DNA of 43,782 bases from Gallionella sp. (GTDB taxonomy: Bacteria; Pseudomonadota; Gammaproteobacteria; Burkholderiales; Gallionellaceae): NCBI GenBank assembly GCA_028688275.1, contig JAQTYN010000024.1, positions 1-43,782 of the forward strand, given 5' to 3'. Every line of letters begins with the position of its first letter. Within the stretch, counting starts at the first letter, position 1. The notes below the pieces were generated by a model, which saw only the letters and a program-made list of their open reading frames with translations, was not told the origin of the DNA and ran no database searches. Both the position numbers and the translations under genes were made by a program. Shown in pieces: positions 8,919 through 19,135 of this stretch.

Positions 8919-9613
8919 GTTTTATCCAAACTCAATGTAAACAAAGTCAAACTCACCACGGCATCGGGATATGACTCGACTTTAAACGTCATTTCACCCC
9001 AAAACATTTTTGTGGGCATATTTTCCAGTGCGGTTAGGTAGCGCAATACATCTAGGTAGTTGCCACGCATAGTAATACGAACCCCGTGTTTAAAAATCTC
9101 TTTTTTGCTATCTTTGGCGGGGGATAGCTGCTCAGTACCATTGATTTTTTCAACAGGTGGTTTTTCAATAAGTGGAGCAAGGGGCAAGGTTTCTAGTGTT
9201 AATAGCTGCAACTTACCCTGTTGCAGTAAAACTTGCTCTAACAAGTTCGCAATTTGTTCAGGCGGTACTAAATGTTCGCTACGGCTACTCAAATAGAGAT
9301 TCTGTTCTTGCAATTGCGCTCGTAGTTGCGCTGCACGGAGGCGCAAGGGCGAGTTTTGGTCATCACGCTTAGCGTTTAACAAGGTCTGAATCGTCGCTTG
9401 TTGCTCCCGCATTTGATCTTGTTGCTGCACAACTTTTTGCGATAGTGCTTTTTGCTTTGCCAACAAAGGATCAAGTAATAGGGCATTTAATAGGGAAATT
9501 AATACAAAAGCAGTCGCTAAAAATACCATGGCGCGCTCACGCAGCGACATGGCATCAATTGTGGCATGTGCGGTATTCCAGTATTTGCTAAGTTGTTTGT
9601 TAAACTCTTTCAT
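8903..9613 (-). CDS. mshJ: MSHA biogenesis protein MshJ (GspM/PilO-like)
   Basis: A bitopic inner-membrane protein of about 236 residues. A short cytoplasmic N-terminus is followed by one membrane helix (AMVFLATAFVLISLLNALLL), a long coiled coil (QKALSQKVVQQQDQMREQQ onward) and a C-terminal alpha/beta domain ending SLTLFTLSLDKTWLAV. This is the fold plan of MshJ, GspM and PilO, which form the inner-membrane alignment complex with PilN- and PilM-like partners. The start is taken at ATG 9613 (MKEFNKQ) rather than the TTG at 9625, which has AAGG only 3 nt upstream. The gene lies 17 nt after the PilN-like gene. Confidence 0.87.
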   Translation of the reverse strand: MKEFNKQLSKYWNTAHATIDAMSLRERAMVFLATAFVLISLLNALLLDPLLAKQKALSQKVVQQQDQMREQQATIQTLLNAKRDDQNSPLRLRAAQLRAQLQEQNLYLSSRSEHLVPPEQIANLLEQVLLQQGKLQLLTLETLPLAPLIEKPPVEKINGTEQLSPAKDSKKEIFKHGVRITMRGNYLDVLRYLTALENMPTKMFWGEMTFKVESYPDAVVSLTLFTLSLDKTWLAV

Positions 9614-9630
9614 CGTCGTTGCCAAAAACC

Positions 9631-10422
9631 TTATTTTCTTGATGTTTTTTGCTTGTCATCCTCTTCAGACTGAAGCGAAAACTCAATATATCCCGCATGG
9701 ATGGGTTGCTTGCTAGGCGTTTTAGCGATAATCATGGCTTGTTGATACGCATTAAATTCCTCTGGTGTAATAGGTTTTTTAGTGGATTGTCGAATACGCC
9801 AATTATTTTCAACGGCTGCCACTTGAGCCGCGATCCGTGCCCGCATTTGCTCCGCCACTTTTGCGTCATCTACCACGGGCTGCTGCATTTGGAGCTTAGA
9901 AAAGGTTTTTCCTTGTATCACCACTTCGTTATTTAACCGCTGAATATAAGCAGGCAATAATTCAGCTCTCAATACCCCCCCTGTCAACATCATGTGCGCG
10001 CCATCGCCCAACACGCTAAAGCCCGTTAACCATAAACCCTCAATCACTTGACGAGAGAAAGCTTGCATATAGGCTGAATAGCCCGTGGTATTCCCCACCT
10101 CGCCTGATTTCAGGGTACTCACGACTTTTGCTTGCTCAGTATTTTGTTGTTCTAAATTCTGTACTTCGTCTTGTAATAACTTATTGGCTTGTTGAGGTGA
10201 GAACTCTGACGTATAACGGGTCAAACTGACCTGCCCCACCTTAAAGCGTTGGTCACTTTCCTCGGACTGTCGTGTTAACTGAGTGACCTGATATTGAGCA
10301 TAGCCATAAAAAAATCCCGATCCCAATATAATTAACCCCAATGCCTGCACCATGGTCAGCAAAGAGAACATCTTTTGCTGCCGCAAAAAAATGGGGTTGA
10401 ATAGATTGATTTGCTGACTCAT
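9631..10422 (-). CDS. PilN-like MSHA inner-membrane protein
   Basis: A 263-residue bitopic protein. It opens with QQINLFNPIFLRQQK, close to the N-terminal motif by which PilN binds PilM. One membrane helix follows (about 19-42), then a coiled coil (about 75-105) and a periplasmic domain with GLWLTGFSVLGDGAHMMLTG typical of PilN/GspL C-terminal domains. In MSHA loci this position is often annotated MshI2 or PilN-domain protein. Its ATG overlaps the mshI stop (ATGA), with AAAGG 8 nt upstream. It probably bridges MshI in the cytoplasm and MshJ in the periplasm. Confidence 0.85.
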   Translation of the reverse strand: MSQQINLFNPIFLRQQKMFSLLTMVQALGLIILGSGFFYGYAQYQVTQLTRQSEESDQRFKVGQVSLTRYTSEFSPQQANKLLQDEVQNLEQQNTEQAKVVSTLKSGEVGNTTGYSAYMQAFSRQVIEGLWLTGFSVLGDGAHMMLTGGVLRAELLPAYIQRLNNEVVIQGKTFSKLQMQQPVVDDAKVAEQMRARIAAQVAAVENNWRIRQSTKKPITPEEFNAYQQAMIIAKTPSKQPIHAGYIEFSLQSEEDDKQKTSRK

Positions 10423-11378
10423 AGCACGCGCCTTTCTTCACGCAACGCGGCACCCAAGGTGGTCAATGCATGAGCCACAAACTCACTGTTGTTTAATTCT
10501 GGGATAGCATGAATGTCCATCACTTGCGCTAAATCTAGCTGCTCAATCGAAACATCCATATTACCTTGCAAAAATGGTACCAATTCGGTCTGCTCAGCTA
10601 CACTGACAATTACTCGACTGATGGGCAATTCGTGATATTGCCGATCAAAATAATCTAAGGAGCGACGTAGTTCTAGCCTAACCCTGTCACGGTGTTGTTG
10701 ACGCAATATTTCATTGGCATCTTGTAATTGTCCCAGCGTAATATCAACGCGTCTTGCAAAATACAGCTCACCCTTCGCCGTAATCGTGAGCAATCCACCG
10801 TCATCATCAAATGCAAGCAATCCCAAAGCGCGATCTTCTTGCTCAAACAACACGGATATATTTCTCTGAGCCGTCTCAGGAATATCAATGACATTTAATT
10901 TGAATTTAGCTTGTTCAAATAATGAAATGTACTTTTGTATGGTCACGTTGCTTGCTGCTACAGCATAAATGGATTGACCATATTCTAAGCTTCGTTGGTT
11001 GGTCGGGATTTGCAACACGTCAATCGTCGCATCATTTACGAGGCAATTTAAGCTATCCTTGATCTTCCAACGAACGGCTGTTTTCAGTTCCTCAGCAGGC
11101 ACGTTTGGCGCATCCACCATCAAAAGCTGATAGTCTCCCACCGCGAGTATCGTGGAAAAAAGAGGATCACCCAACTTGGTCTCACGCTTCATTTTTTCTA
11201 ATGAGGCTGATGTGATATCGCGCATTTCATGGTACTCACAGCGTAACACACATGGCATACTGGACAATTCTACTCGCGCCAAATACACGCCATGCGCGGC
11301 GATACGAACCGCGAGCCAACCCGCGTCACGTGGTTTGCTTCGGAATAAAAGAGGAAAAAGACTAGATAATTTTATCAT
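10419..11378 (-). CDS. mshI: MSHA biogenesis protein MshI (PilM-like)
   Basis: A 319-residue cytoplasmic protein of the actin-like PilM/MshI family. The N-terminus is followed by GWLAVRIAAHGVYLARVEL, a phosphate-1-like strand pair. The body has LAVGDYQLLMVDAPNVPAEE and AVRWKIKDSLN, characteristic of MshI/PilM, and LGLLAFDDDGGLLTITAKGE in the second half. Adenosine-binding residues look less conserved than in PilM. It is the first gene of the minus-strand MSHA block. A candidate sigma-70 promoter lies about 95 nt upstream, and no clear Shine-Dalgarno sequence is visible. Confidence 0.88.
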   Translation of the reverse strand: MIKLSSLFPLLFRSKPRDAGWLAVRIAAHGVYLARVELSSMPCVLRCEYHEMRDITSASLEKMKRETKLGDPLFSTILAVGDYQLLMVDAPNVPAEELKTAVRWKIKDSLNCLVNDATIDVLQIPTNQRSLEYGQSIYAVAASNVTIQKYISLFEQAKFKLNVIDIPETAQRNISVLFEQEDRALGLLAFDDDGGLLTITAKGELYFARRVDITLGQLQDANEILRQQHRDRVRLELRRSLDYFDRQYHELPISRVIVSVAEQTELVPFLQGNMDVSIEQLDLAQVMDIHAIPELNNSEFVAHALTTLGAALREERRVL

Positions 11379-11472
11379 CGGTCGTGACGGTAAATTAAAA
11401 AAGCATTATGGTCAACGAGTTTGATGGTTTGAAACATGTCTTTGTTCATTAAATATTTTTCTTCTTATGGCA

Positions 11473-11502
11473 ATCATACCTGTATCTGCGGATATTCGAC
11501 AA
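11473..11502 (-). promoter_or_regulatory. Candidate sigma-70 promoter for the MSHA block
   Basis: Read on the minus strand: TTGTCG (11497-11502), an 18-nt spacer, then TATGAT (11473-11478). Both hexamers are close to consensus. The remainder of the 183-nt gap upstream of mshI shows no other clear signal. Confidence 0.45.
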
Positions 11503-11542
11503 CATATCGCCTTTGATTGAGTGCTAAGTCTAAAGATTAAAT

Positions 11543-11560
11543 CTGCACTCGATGGTGCAG
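11543..11560 (-). terminator. Weak hairpin after apaH
   Basis: CTGCAC and GTGCAG form a perfect 6-bp stem with a 6-nt loop just after the apaH stop, followed on the minus strand by an A/T-rich stretch rather than a clean U tract. Confidence 0.4.
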
Positions 11561-11561
11561 C

Positions 11562-12386
11562 TTAAAAGAAGTCTATTTTATCCCCGCTGGCACAGGCTAC
11601 TTGGAAGATTTCTTGATCTTCTAAGCGAATGGCAGTGAGCGTGCCGCCCCACAAACAGCCTGTGTCCAACGCGATGACGTTATTTTGCATCAGCAACCCT
11701 AATGCAGACCAGTGTCCAAAAATGATGGTTTCATCTCGACTCGCGCGCTGAGGTAGGGTAAACCAAGGTTGATAACCTGCTGGGATGTGCTCGACTTCAC
11801 CCTTGAATTTGAACTCCATTTCACCAAGTTCGTTGCAGATCCGCATCCGTGTCATGGCGTTGATAATCAGTCGGCGACGTTTGTTCCCTCGCAGTTTTGC
11901 ATTCCACGCGTTGGGCTGGTTGCCATACATTTGCTGAAAAAATGTCACATAGTCATCGCTACGCAACGTGGCTTCCACTTCTCGCGCGAGTTTCGATGCT
12001 TGCTTGATCGTCCAATCAGGCAGTAGCCCCGCGTGCACCATGACAAATTGACCTGCGACATGCAGTAGTGGGCGATGGCGCAACCAAGTGAGCAGTTCAT
12101 CGCAATCAGGCGCGCTTAAAACTTCGTCTAGCGTGTCGCCATGGTGAATTTTTGCCACGCCCGTCGCCACGGCTAACAGGTGTAAATCGTGATTGCCCAG
12201 CACCGTGATGGCGGCATTCCCCAGTGACTTGACCAATCGTAACACCTCCAGCGACTGTGGCCCGCGATTCACCAAGTCGCCGACAAACCACAACTGGTCA
12301 TGCGCTGGATCAAATGCGATGGTTTTCAGCAAACTTTGCAGTTCGAGATAACAGCCTTGTATATCGCCGATTGCGTAAGTTGCCAT
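11562..12386 (-). CDS. apaH: Symmetrical Ap4A hydrolase ApaH
   Basis: A 274-residue metallophosphatase that cleaves diadenosine tetraphosphate to two ADP. All metal-binding motifs of the PPP-like family are present in order: GDIQGC (7-12), GDLVNRGP, VLGNHD, a His in LRHRPLL and MVHAGLLPDW, then GHWSALG near the C-terminus. Length matches the E. coli enzyme. It starts 7 nt after the DUF2288 gene and is probably the last gene of the gamma-carbonic-anhydrase, DUF2288, apaH unit. Besides Ap4A turnover, the family can remove Np4A caps from RNA in E. coli; nothing in the sequence tells which role dominates here. Confidence 0.96.
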   Translation of the reverse strand: MATYAIGDIQGCYLELQSLLKTIAFDPAHDQLWFVGDLVNRGPQSLEVLRLVKSLGNAAITVLGNHDLHLLAVATGVAKIHHGDTLDEVLSAPDCDELLTWLRHRPLLHVAGQFVMVHAGLLPDWTIKQASKLAREVEATLRSDDYVTFFQQMYGNQPNAWNAKLRGNKRRRLIINAMTRMRICNELGEMEFKFKGEVEHIPAGYQPWFTLPQRASRDETIIFGHWSALGLLMQNNVIALDTGCLWGGTLTAIRLEDQEIFQVACASGDKIDFF

Positions 12387-12393
12387 TTGATGT

Positions 12394-12705
12394 TCAATCC
12401 ACTGGCCGATGTTGCACGAGTAACCAAGGGTTGACCACCACTGCCCACACCGACACGTCGTCGGCTAACCATGATCGTGCGAGGTCATCTGAGACATGTG
12501 CCAATTGCCCATTGTCCAGCCAGTGTTTGATTTTGGCGGTATTGTCTTCTGACATTTGAAAGCCCACCTCCACTAAATCGACATCAGGTGCCACCACCAA
12601 TACCGCGCCTGTGGCGAAATAGCGTTGCAGCTCTGTCCACGCGATCAGCGAGGTTTCTAAGTTAATTTTTGCGCGGACGACAGCCTCGCCGTTTTCAGTA
12701 CTCAT
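12394..12705 (-). CDS. DUF2288 family protein
   Basis: A 103-residue soluble protein. KINLETSLIAWTELQRYFATG, the GAVLVVAPDVDLVEVGFQM core, HWLDNGQLAHVSDDLARSW and the closing VWAVVVNPWLLVQ match the DUF2288 family as I remember it. No function is known to me. No signal peptide or membrane helix is present. Its start overlaps the upstream gamma-carbonic-anhydrase gene by 4 nt (ATGA) and apaH follows after 7 nt, so the three are probably co-translated. Confidence 0.85.
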   Translation of the reverse strand: MSTENGEAVVRAKINLETSLIAWTELQRYFATGAVLVVAPDVDLVEVGFQMSEDNTAKIKHWLDNGQLAHVSDDLARSWLADDVSVWAVVVNPWLLVQHRPVD

Positions 12706-13250
12706 TTCAATTCCTTGTTTGCATCCATCAGATAATTATTTTTAGTACGAATATAGTGCTCGGCGGAATAGCGCAAATAGCTAATTTCCGCCTCGATCAA
12801 TGGGCGTACCGCCTTGGCAGGTCGCCCTGTGTACAACATGCCGCTTTCCAGTGTTTTGCCTGGTGAAATCAAACTGCCCGCCCCGACCATCACGCGATCA
12901 GGAATCACCACGTCATCCATCACTATCGAGCCCATGCCAATTAAGCATTCATTGCCGATGGTGCAACCATGCAAAATCACGCTATGCCCCACCGTCACAT
13001 AGTTGCCAATGATCAGTGGCGAGCCATTGGGTTTGTCTGCCGTTTTGTGCGACACATGACCCATGGTCAAATCTTGCACATTCGTGCCGCGTCCAATTGC
13101 GATGCGGTTCACGTCGCCGCGCAACACCGTGTTGCACCAGACCGAACTATCCTCTCCAATTGTGACATCTCCAATTACTAGACTGGAAGGATGGAGGTAG
13201 ACGCGCTCACCGAGCACGGGGAAAGTGTTGAGGTAGGGAGAGATAGACAT
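12702..13250 (-). CDS. Gamma-carbonic-anhydrase family protein (left-handed beta-helix)
   Basis: About 182 residues of hexapeptide repeats (for example VIGDVTIGEDS, LIIGNYVTVG, TIGNECLIGMG), forming a left-handed beta-helix of the YrdA/CaiE/gamma-CA type. Candidate zinc ligands H65 or H68, H89 and H94 are present from ATG 13250, with an Arg in LRGDVNRI. The enzyme may be an active carbonic anhydrase or a scaffold; many YrdA-type proteins show little activity, so function is uncertain. ATG 13250 (MSISPYLN) is preferred to the GTG at 13262. The 200-nt gap upstream holds a possible but weak promoter and nothing else recognised. Confidence 0.9.
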   Translation of the reverse strand: MSISPYLNTFPVLGERVYLHPSSLVIGDVTIGEDSSVWCNTVLRGDVNRIAIGRGTNVQDLTMGHVSHKTADKPNGSPLIIGNYVTVGHSVILHGCTIGNECLIGMGSIVMDDVVIPDRVMVGAGSLISPGKTLESGMLYTGRPAKAVRPLIEAEISYLRYSAEHYIRTKNNYLMDANKELK

Positions 13251-13465
13251 GATTAAATTCACTTCAAAAGTTAAGTATCTGCTGACTTATTCGGACTTTG
13301 TCTAGCCTGCACAAAGCGGAATCCAGTGAAAGCAAAGAACTAGATCGCTATTGCAAATCGTGAGCAAGTGTTCTAATCGATTGCGTAACTTATGCGAAAA
13401 TCATTGAAATCGTGACGCACAAATTATCAATGAGCAGGTGGTTCGAATGTGACGGGTAAATGTGA

Positions 13466-13927
13466 TTAACCTTGAGTCCAAGGCAATCCTTCCGCGCGCC
13501 AGCCGCTGAGCGTATTGCGATGTTGTTCGCCATCCAACTCGCCTTCAAAGCCGTCTAAAACGCCATAGCAAGCAGAGAAACCCGCTTGGGTGGCTGTGAT
13601 GGCGGCAGCATGGGAACGTACGCCGCTGCGGCATATGAAGAGTACCAATGATTCTTTGTCCACTTGCTGATCCAAATGCGCTACGAAGTTAGGGTTAGGT
13701 TTCATGCCTGGATAAGTCAACCATTCAATTTCTGTGCAATCAATCTCATCACCGACGCGCCCGACCCAATCTAACTCGGCACGGGTACGCACATCCACCA
13801 GCTTAGCATGAGGTGCTAGTTGCAATAATTCGTAAGCCTCAACGGAGGTAAGTGCGCCACGATACGCCAAGCCTTTTTCTTGTGCGCGTTGGTGTGCAGT
13901 TTCTAAAATAGCCGTAATTCTTCCCAT
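13466..13927 (-). CDS. Rhodanese-domain protein
   Basis: A 153-residue single rhodanese domain protein. It has an N-terminal helix, the ALTSVEAYELL entry, KLVDVRTRAELDWVG, and the active-site loop CRSGVRS with catalytic Cys99, followed by VLDGFEGELD. The loop length fits sulfur-transferring rhodaneses rather than Cdc25-type phosphatases. The physiological acceptor is unknown. It is a single gene transcribed away from the adjacent cation transporter, with only 48 nt between the two starts. Confidence 0.9.
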   Translation of the reverse strand: MGRITAILETAHQRAQEKGLAYRGALTSVEAYELLQLAPHAKLVDVRTRAELDWVGRVGDEIDCTEIEWLTYPGMKPNPNFVAHLDQQVDKESLVLFICRSGVRSHAAAITATQAGFSACYGVLDGFEGELDGEQHRNTLSGWRAEGLPWTQG

Positions 13928-13975
13928 TATGTTCTCACTTTAAATCAATTTACATCATCAAAAAGGCATCAACGG

Positions 13976-15193
13976 ATGCTATGCTGCGCCGCCTGCCCGA
14001 ATACTAGCGCAATCACTATGAAAAATCATCGCCACGTACCCACGCATTCACCACAAACGTTTGAACCAGCCCATCCAGAACGCTTTGCTGCCGCACAAAA
14101 AAGCACTTGGGTGAGCATTTGGATCAATCTTGTACTCACTTTTTTGCAAGTGTTGGGCGGGGTATTTGCCCATTCACAGGCACTTATGGCGGACGGGCTA
14201 CATTCTTTATCCGATTTATTGTCTGACATTCTCGTGCTATTTGCTAATCGTCATGGCAATCGTCATGCCGATGCCAAGCATCCTTACGGACATGCACGTA
14301 TTGAAACTGCCGCCACATTGATTTTAGGTGGTTTCCTTGCGGCATTGGGGATTGGGTTGTTAGTGACAGCGGCACTGCGTTTGCAACATCCACAAGCCTT
14401 ACAAACCGTTAATCCGATTGCGTTAGCGGTGGCGGTGATCGCCTTGTTGGCAAAAGAGGGCATGTTCCGCTACATGATGGCGGTGGCAAAACGGGTACGA
14501 TCACAAATGCTCATCGCCAATGCTTGGCACGCGCGTTCAGATGCCGCCTCATCACTAGTCGTCGTAGTCGGCATCATCGGTAATTTGATGGGTTTTACCT
14601 TTCTGGATTTAGTCGCTGCGGCCGTAGTGGGGGTCATGATTGGATACATGGGCTGGAAATTGGCTATTGAGGCCTTAGCCGAACTGATCGACACAGGGCT
14701 GGATGAAAGCGAAGTGGACGCAATACGGCAGACGCTACTCAATACACCAGGTGTCCGCAGCCTGCATGAACTTCGCACGCGTAAAATGGCCGACAACGCG
14801 TTGGTCGATGCCCATATCATAGTTGACCCTAAAATCAGCGTATCTGAAGGTCACTACATTGCTGAATCTGCACGCCAAGCGGTATTAATGCAACATCATG
14901 TGATGGATGTCATGGTGCATATCGACCCAGAAGACGACATCAAATGCAAACCCAACGTGAACCTACCTAACCGATTGGTACTACTAGAAAAATTATCCCG
15001 AGAACTGGAAATGCCGATCCTCATGCAACAGTCCATCCTGTTTCATTACCTCAATGGTCAGGTAGAAGTAGAGATCCATTTGTGTGACGATCAAAACGCG
15101 GCACAGATTTTGCAGCAACGCTGTGACACATTGTGTAAAAGTACGCCTATCTTCCGAAGCATTCAGGTGTTGAGTCACTGCGCACTAGATTAG
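13976..15193 (+). CDS. Cation diffusion facilitator with extra C-terminal domain
   Basis: A 405-residue metal/proton antiporter of the CDF family. About six membrane helices lie between residues 45 and 235. Metal-site motifs are HSLSD (H76, D80) in helix 2 and HARSD (H185, D189) in helix 5; the cytoplasmic CTD follows (240-320, with VDAHIIVDPKISVSEGH and DVMVHIDPEDD). About 80 further residues (325-405) resemble a second, partial CTD-like module (VEVEIHLCDDQNAAQ), making it longer than FieF. ATG 13976 has AAGG 9 nt upstream and gives a Cys-rich lead MLCCAACP; the ATG at 14018 has no Shine-Dalgarno and is the alternative. Metal specificity cannot be read. Confidence 0.9.
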   Translation: MLCCAACPNTSAITMKNHRHVPTHSPQTFEPAHPERFAAAQKSTWVSIWINLVLTFLQVLGGVFAHSQALMADGLHSLSDLLSDILVLFANRHGNRHADAKHPYGHARIETAATLILGGFLAALGIGLLVTAALRLQHPQALQTVNPIALAVAVIALLAKEGMFRYMMAVAKRVRSQMLIANAWHARSDAASSLVVVVGIIGNLMGFTFLDLVAAAVVGVMIGYMGWKLAIEALAELIDTGLDESEVDAIRQTLLNTPGVRSLHELRTRKMADNALVDAHIIVDPKISVSEGHYIAESARQAVLMQHHVMDVMVHIDPEDDIKCKPNVNLPNRLVLLEKLSRELEMPILMQQSILFHYLNGQVEVEIHLCDDQNAAQILQQRCDTLCKSTPIFRSIQVLSHCALD

Positions 15194-15366
15194 TGCACGA
15201 TTCATGGGTGTGCGCGCCATTAGGGTGCAAATTTTTTCTGCGCTGTCAGGCGCGAATATGGCAAAATGCGCGACTGTGGCATGAAATAATTTAGATTTGT
15301 TTCAACCTTTTTGTACGGTAGTTTGGGTGATTCGATTTTTGCGGTTTATTTTTTGGAGAGTAAGTG

Positions 15367-16782
15367 ATGGCTATGACAGCAAATGATGTATTACAGTTAA
15401 TTAAAGACCGTGACGTTAAGTTCGTGGATCTGCGTTTTACCGATACACGCGGTAAAGAACAACACGTTGGCGTACCCGCTAAATACGTGGGTTTGGATAA
15501 ATTTGAAGATGGTCACGCATTCGATGGTTCTTCCATTGCTGGCTGGAAAGGCATTCAAGCTTCAGACATGTTGCTGATGCCACAACCAGAAACCGCCTAC
15601 ATCGACCCATTCATGGACGAAGTGACCTTGGTCATGACGTGTGACGTGGTTGAACCTTCCGATGGTAAAGGCTATGACCGCGACCCACGTTCCATCGCGA
15701 AACGTGCTGAAGCCTATTTGAAATCAACAGGCATTGGTGACACCGCTTACTTCGGTCCAGAACCAGAATTCTTCATTTTTGATTCCGTACAATGGAAAAT
15801 TGACATGTCTGGTTGCTCCAGCAAGATCAATTCTGAAGAAGCTGCTTGGTCTTCAGGCGACAGCTTTGATGGCGGCAACACAGGTCATCGTCCTACCGTT
15901 AAAGGCGGCTACTTCCCAGTCCCACCCGTTGACAGCCTGAACGACATTCGTGCTGCAATGTGCTTGGCACTGGAAGACTTGGGTATTGAAGTTGAAGTGC
16001 ATCACCACGAAGTGGCGACAGCGGGTCAATGCGAAATCGGTACCAAGTTCAACACCTTGGTACGTCGTGCAGATCAAACCCAAACTTTGAAATACGTGGT
16101 ATTCAATGTTGCGCATCAATACGGCAAAACAGCGACTTTCATGCCTAAGCCCATCGTAGGTGACAATGGTTCTGGTATGCACGTGCATCAATCCATCTGG
16201 AAAGATGGCAAAAACACCTTTGCAGGCAATGGCTACGCTGGCTTGTCCGAAACCGCGCTGTACTACATCGGCGGGATCATCAAGCACGCTAAGGCATTGA
16301 ACGCGATTACCAATCCAGGGACTAACTCCTACAAACGTCTCGTGCCTCATTATGAAGCACCCACTAAGTTGGCGTATTCTGCGAAAAATCGTTCTGCTTC
16401 GATCCGTATTCCTCATGTTGCCAATGACAAAGGTCGTCGCATTGAAACACGTTTCCCTGATCCTTCTGCGAACCCATACTTGTGCTTCGCGGCATTGATG
16501 ATGGCGGGCTTGGACGGTATCCAAAACAAGATTCACCCTGGCGATCCAGCTGACAAGAACTTGTACGACTTGCCACCAGAAGAAGATGCAAAAATCCCAA
16601 CCGTATGTACTTCGTTGGAACAAGCATTGGACAACCTGAATACAGACCGTGAATTCTTGACTCGTGGCGGTGTATTCTCGAACGACTTTATCGATGCTTA
16701 CATCGCATTGAAGATGGACGAAGTCAATCGTTTCCGTATGACCACTCACCCAATCGAATTCGAGATGTATTACAGCCTGTAA
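15367..16782 (+). CDS. glnA: Glutamine synthetase, type I
   Basis: A 471-residue ATP-dependent ammonia ligase, dodecameric and central to nitrogen assimilation. The N-terminal [60 protein letters not shown] and NRSASIRIP motifs are intact. The adenylylation site Tyr400 in NLYDLPPEE marks a GSI-beta enzyme controlled by GlnE. GGAGAG precedes ATG 15367 by about 8 nt. The 170-nt upstream region has no convincing sigma-54 (GG-N10-GC) promoter, though an imperfect NtrC-like GC-rich palindrome sits near 15210. Two strong hairpins follow the gene. Confidence 0.98.
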   Translation: MAMTANDVLQLIKDRDVKFVDLRFTDTRGKEQHVGVPAKYVGLDKFEDGHAFDGSSIAGWKGIQASDMLLMPQPETAYIDPFMDEVTLVMTCDVVEPSDGKGYDRDPRSIAKRAEAYLKSTGIGDTAYFGPEPEFFIFDSVQWKIDMSGCSSKINSEEAAWSSGDSFDGGNTGHRPTVKGGYFPVPPVDSLNDIRAAMCLALEDLGIEVEVHHHEVATAGQCEIGTKFNTLVRRADQTQTLKYVVFNVAHQYGKTATFMPKPIVGDNGSGMHVHQSIWKDGKNTFAGNGYAGLSETALYYIGGIIKHAKALNAITNPGTNSYKRLVPHYEAPTKLAYSAKNRSASIRIPHVANDKGRRIETRFPDPSANPYLCFAALMMAGLDGIQNKIHPGDPADKNLYDLPPEEDAKIPTVCTSLEQALDNLNTDREFLTRGGVFSNDFIDAYIALKMDEVNRFRMTTHPIEFEMYYSL

Positions 16783-16797
16783 TTCGATGACGTATCT

Positions 16798-16821
16798 GCG
16801 AACCTTGCAAAAGGTTCGCTT
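16798..16821 (+). terminator. First hairpin after glnA
   Basis: GCGAACCTT, loop GCAA, AAGGTTCGC form a perfect 9-bp stem followed by TTT. Confidence 0.7.
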
Positions 16822-16825
16822 TAGA

Positions 16826-16866
16826 GAAGGCGAGAAACGTACTCATGCGTTTCTCGCCTTCTTGCT
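16826..16866 (+). terminator. Second, long hairpin after glnA
   Basis: GAAGGCGAGAAACG pairs perfectly over 14 bp with CGTTTCTCGCCTTC across an 8-nt loop, followed by TTGCTTT. Likely the main glnA terminator, separating it from the groE promoter region. Confidence 0.8.
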
Positions 16867-16946
16867 TTAAGCTCGCTCATGACATAGTGCTCATCAATGG
16901 GCTCCTTATGTCAATGTATTTTTTGCAAGAAAATGATGCTGCCGCA

Positions 16947-16974
16947 CTTGAAATCTATCTATTCGCCCTAATCT
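16947..16974 (+). promoter_or_regulatory. Sigma-32-type promoter for groES-groEL
   Basis: CTTGAAA (16947-16953), a 12-nt spacer and CCCTAATCT (16966-16974) match the heat-shock promoter pattern CTTGAAA-N11-16-CCCCAT-T with a perfect -35. RpoH itself is encoded at 33466. Confidence 0.8.
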
Positions 16975-17000
16975 TGTCACCTGTTGGCGAAGAGTGCTAA
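16974..17000 (+). promoter_or_regulatory. CIRCE-like HrcA operator, left half degenerate
   Basis: TTGTCACCT, 9-nt spacer, GAGTGCTAA. The right half is a perfect CIRCE half-site; the left half matches TTAGCACTC at 5 of 9 positions. It starts at the last base of the sigma-32 -10 element and covers the expected transcription start. Confidence 0.6.
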
Positions 17001-17043
17001 TCTTTGCCACCTTCTATCAATCTATTTTTAGGAAACCTCAAAT

Positions 17044-17334
17044 ATGAAAATTCGTCCTTTGCATGATCGTGTGATCGTTAAACGTATGGAAGAAGAGCGT
17101 AGAACTGCATCAGGTATTTTTATTCCTGATGCGGCTGCTGAAAAGCCAGATCAAGGTGAAATCGTTGCGGTGGGCAATGGCAAAGTGGGCGATGACGGTA
17201 AAGTACGCCCCATGGACGTTAAAGTCGGCGACCGTATTTTGTTCGGTAAATATGCTGGTCAAACCTTCAAAATGGACGGACAAGAGCTGTTGACCATGCG
17301 CGAAGATGACATCATTGGCGTGGTAGAAGCCTAA
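17044..17334 (+). CDS. groES: Co-chaperonin GroES
   Basis: A 96-residue protein that caps Gro[23 protein letters not shown], the mobile loop [11 protein letters not shown], and [19 protein letters not shown] are all typical; length equals the standard 96-97. AGGA lies 8 nt before the start. It is the first gene of groESL, 93 nt upstream of groEL, under a heat-shock promoter overlapped by a CIRCE-like operator. Confidence 0.98.
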   Translation: MKIRPLHDRVIVKRMEEERRTASGIFIPDAAAEKPDQGEIVAVGNGKVGDDGKVRPMDVKVGDRILFGKYAGQTFKMDGQELLTMREDDIIGVVEA

Positions 17335-17403
17335 TCTTAAGTGCAAATCGTGGATGAAAGGTGTCGGCAAATTTGCCAGCCCTTCGCCGCAGCGAACTTA
17401 TAA

Positions 17404-19065
<1,662 letters not shown>

Positions 19066-19083
19066 TCGTTTAGTTTTACCCTT

Positions 19084-19113
19084 AAAACCCCGCGCAAGCG
19101 GGGTTTTTTGTTG
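19084..19113 (+). terminator. groESL terminator
   Basis: ACCCCGC, loop GCAA, GCGGGGT with six T following: a classic rho-independent terminator. Confidence 0.92.
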
Positions 19114-19135
19114 TTGCTCACCCGCGTGGTATGTT

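Noticed and set aside
11519-11527. A perfect CIRCE half-site GAGTGCTAA upstream of the MSHA block
   Set aside because: The partner half 9 nt upstream (AACATATCG) does not match at all; a single 9-mer is expected by chance at a modest rate in this length.
15200-15300. Possible NtrC site or sigma-54 promoter for glnA
   Set aside because: GG and GC elements are not at the required spacing, and the GC-rich palindrome is off register by one base.
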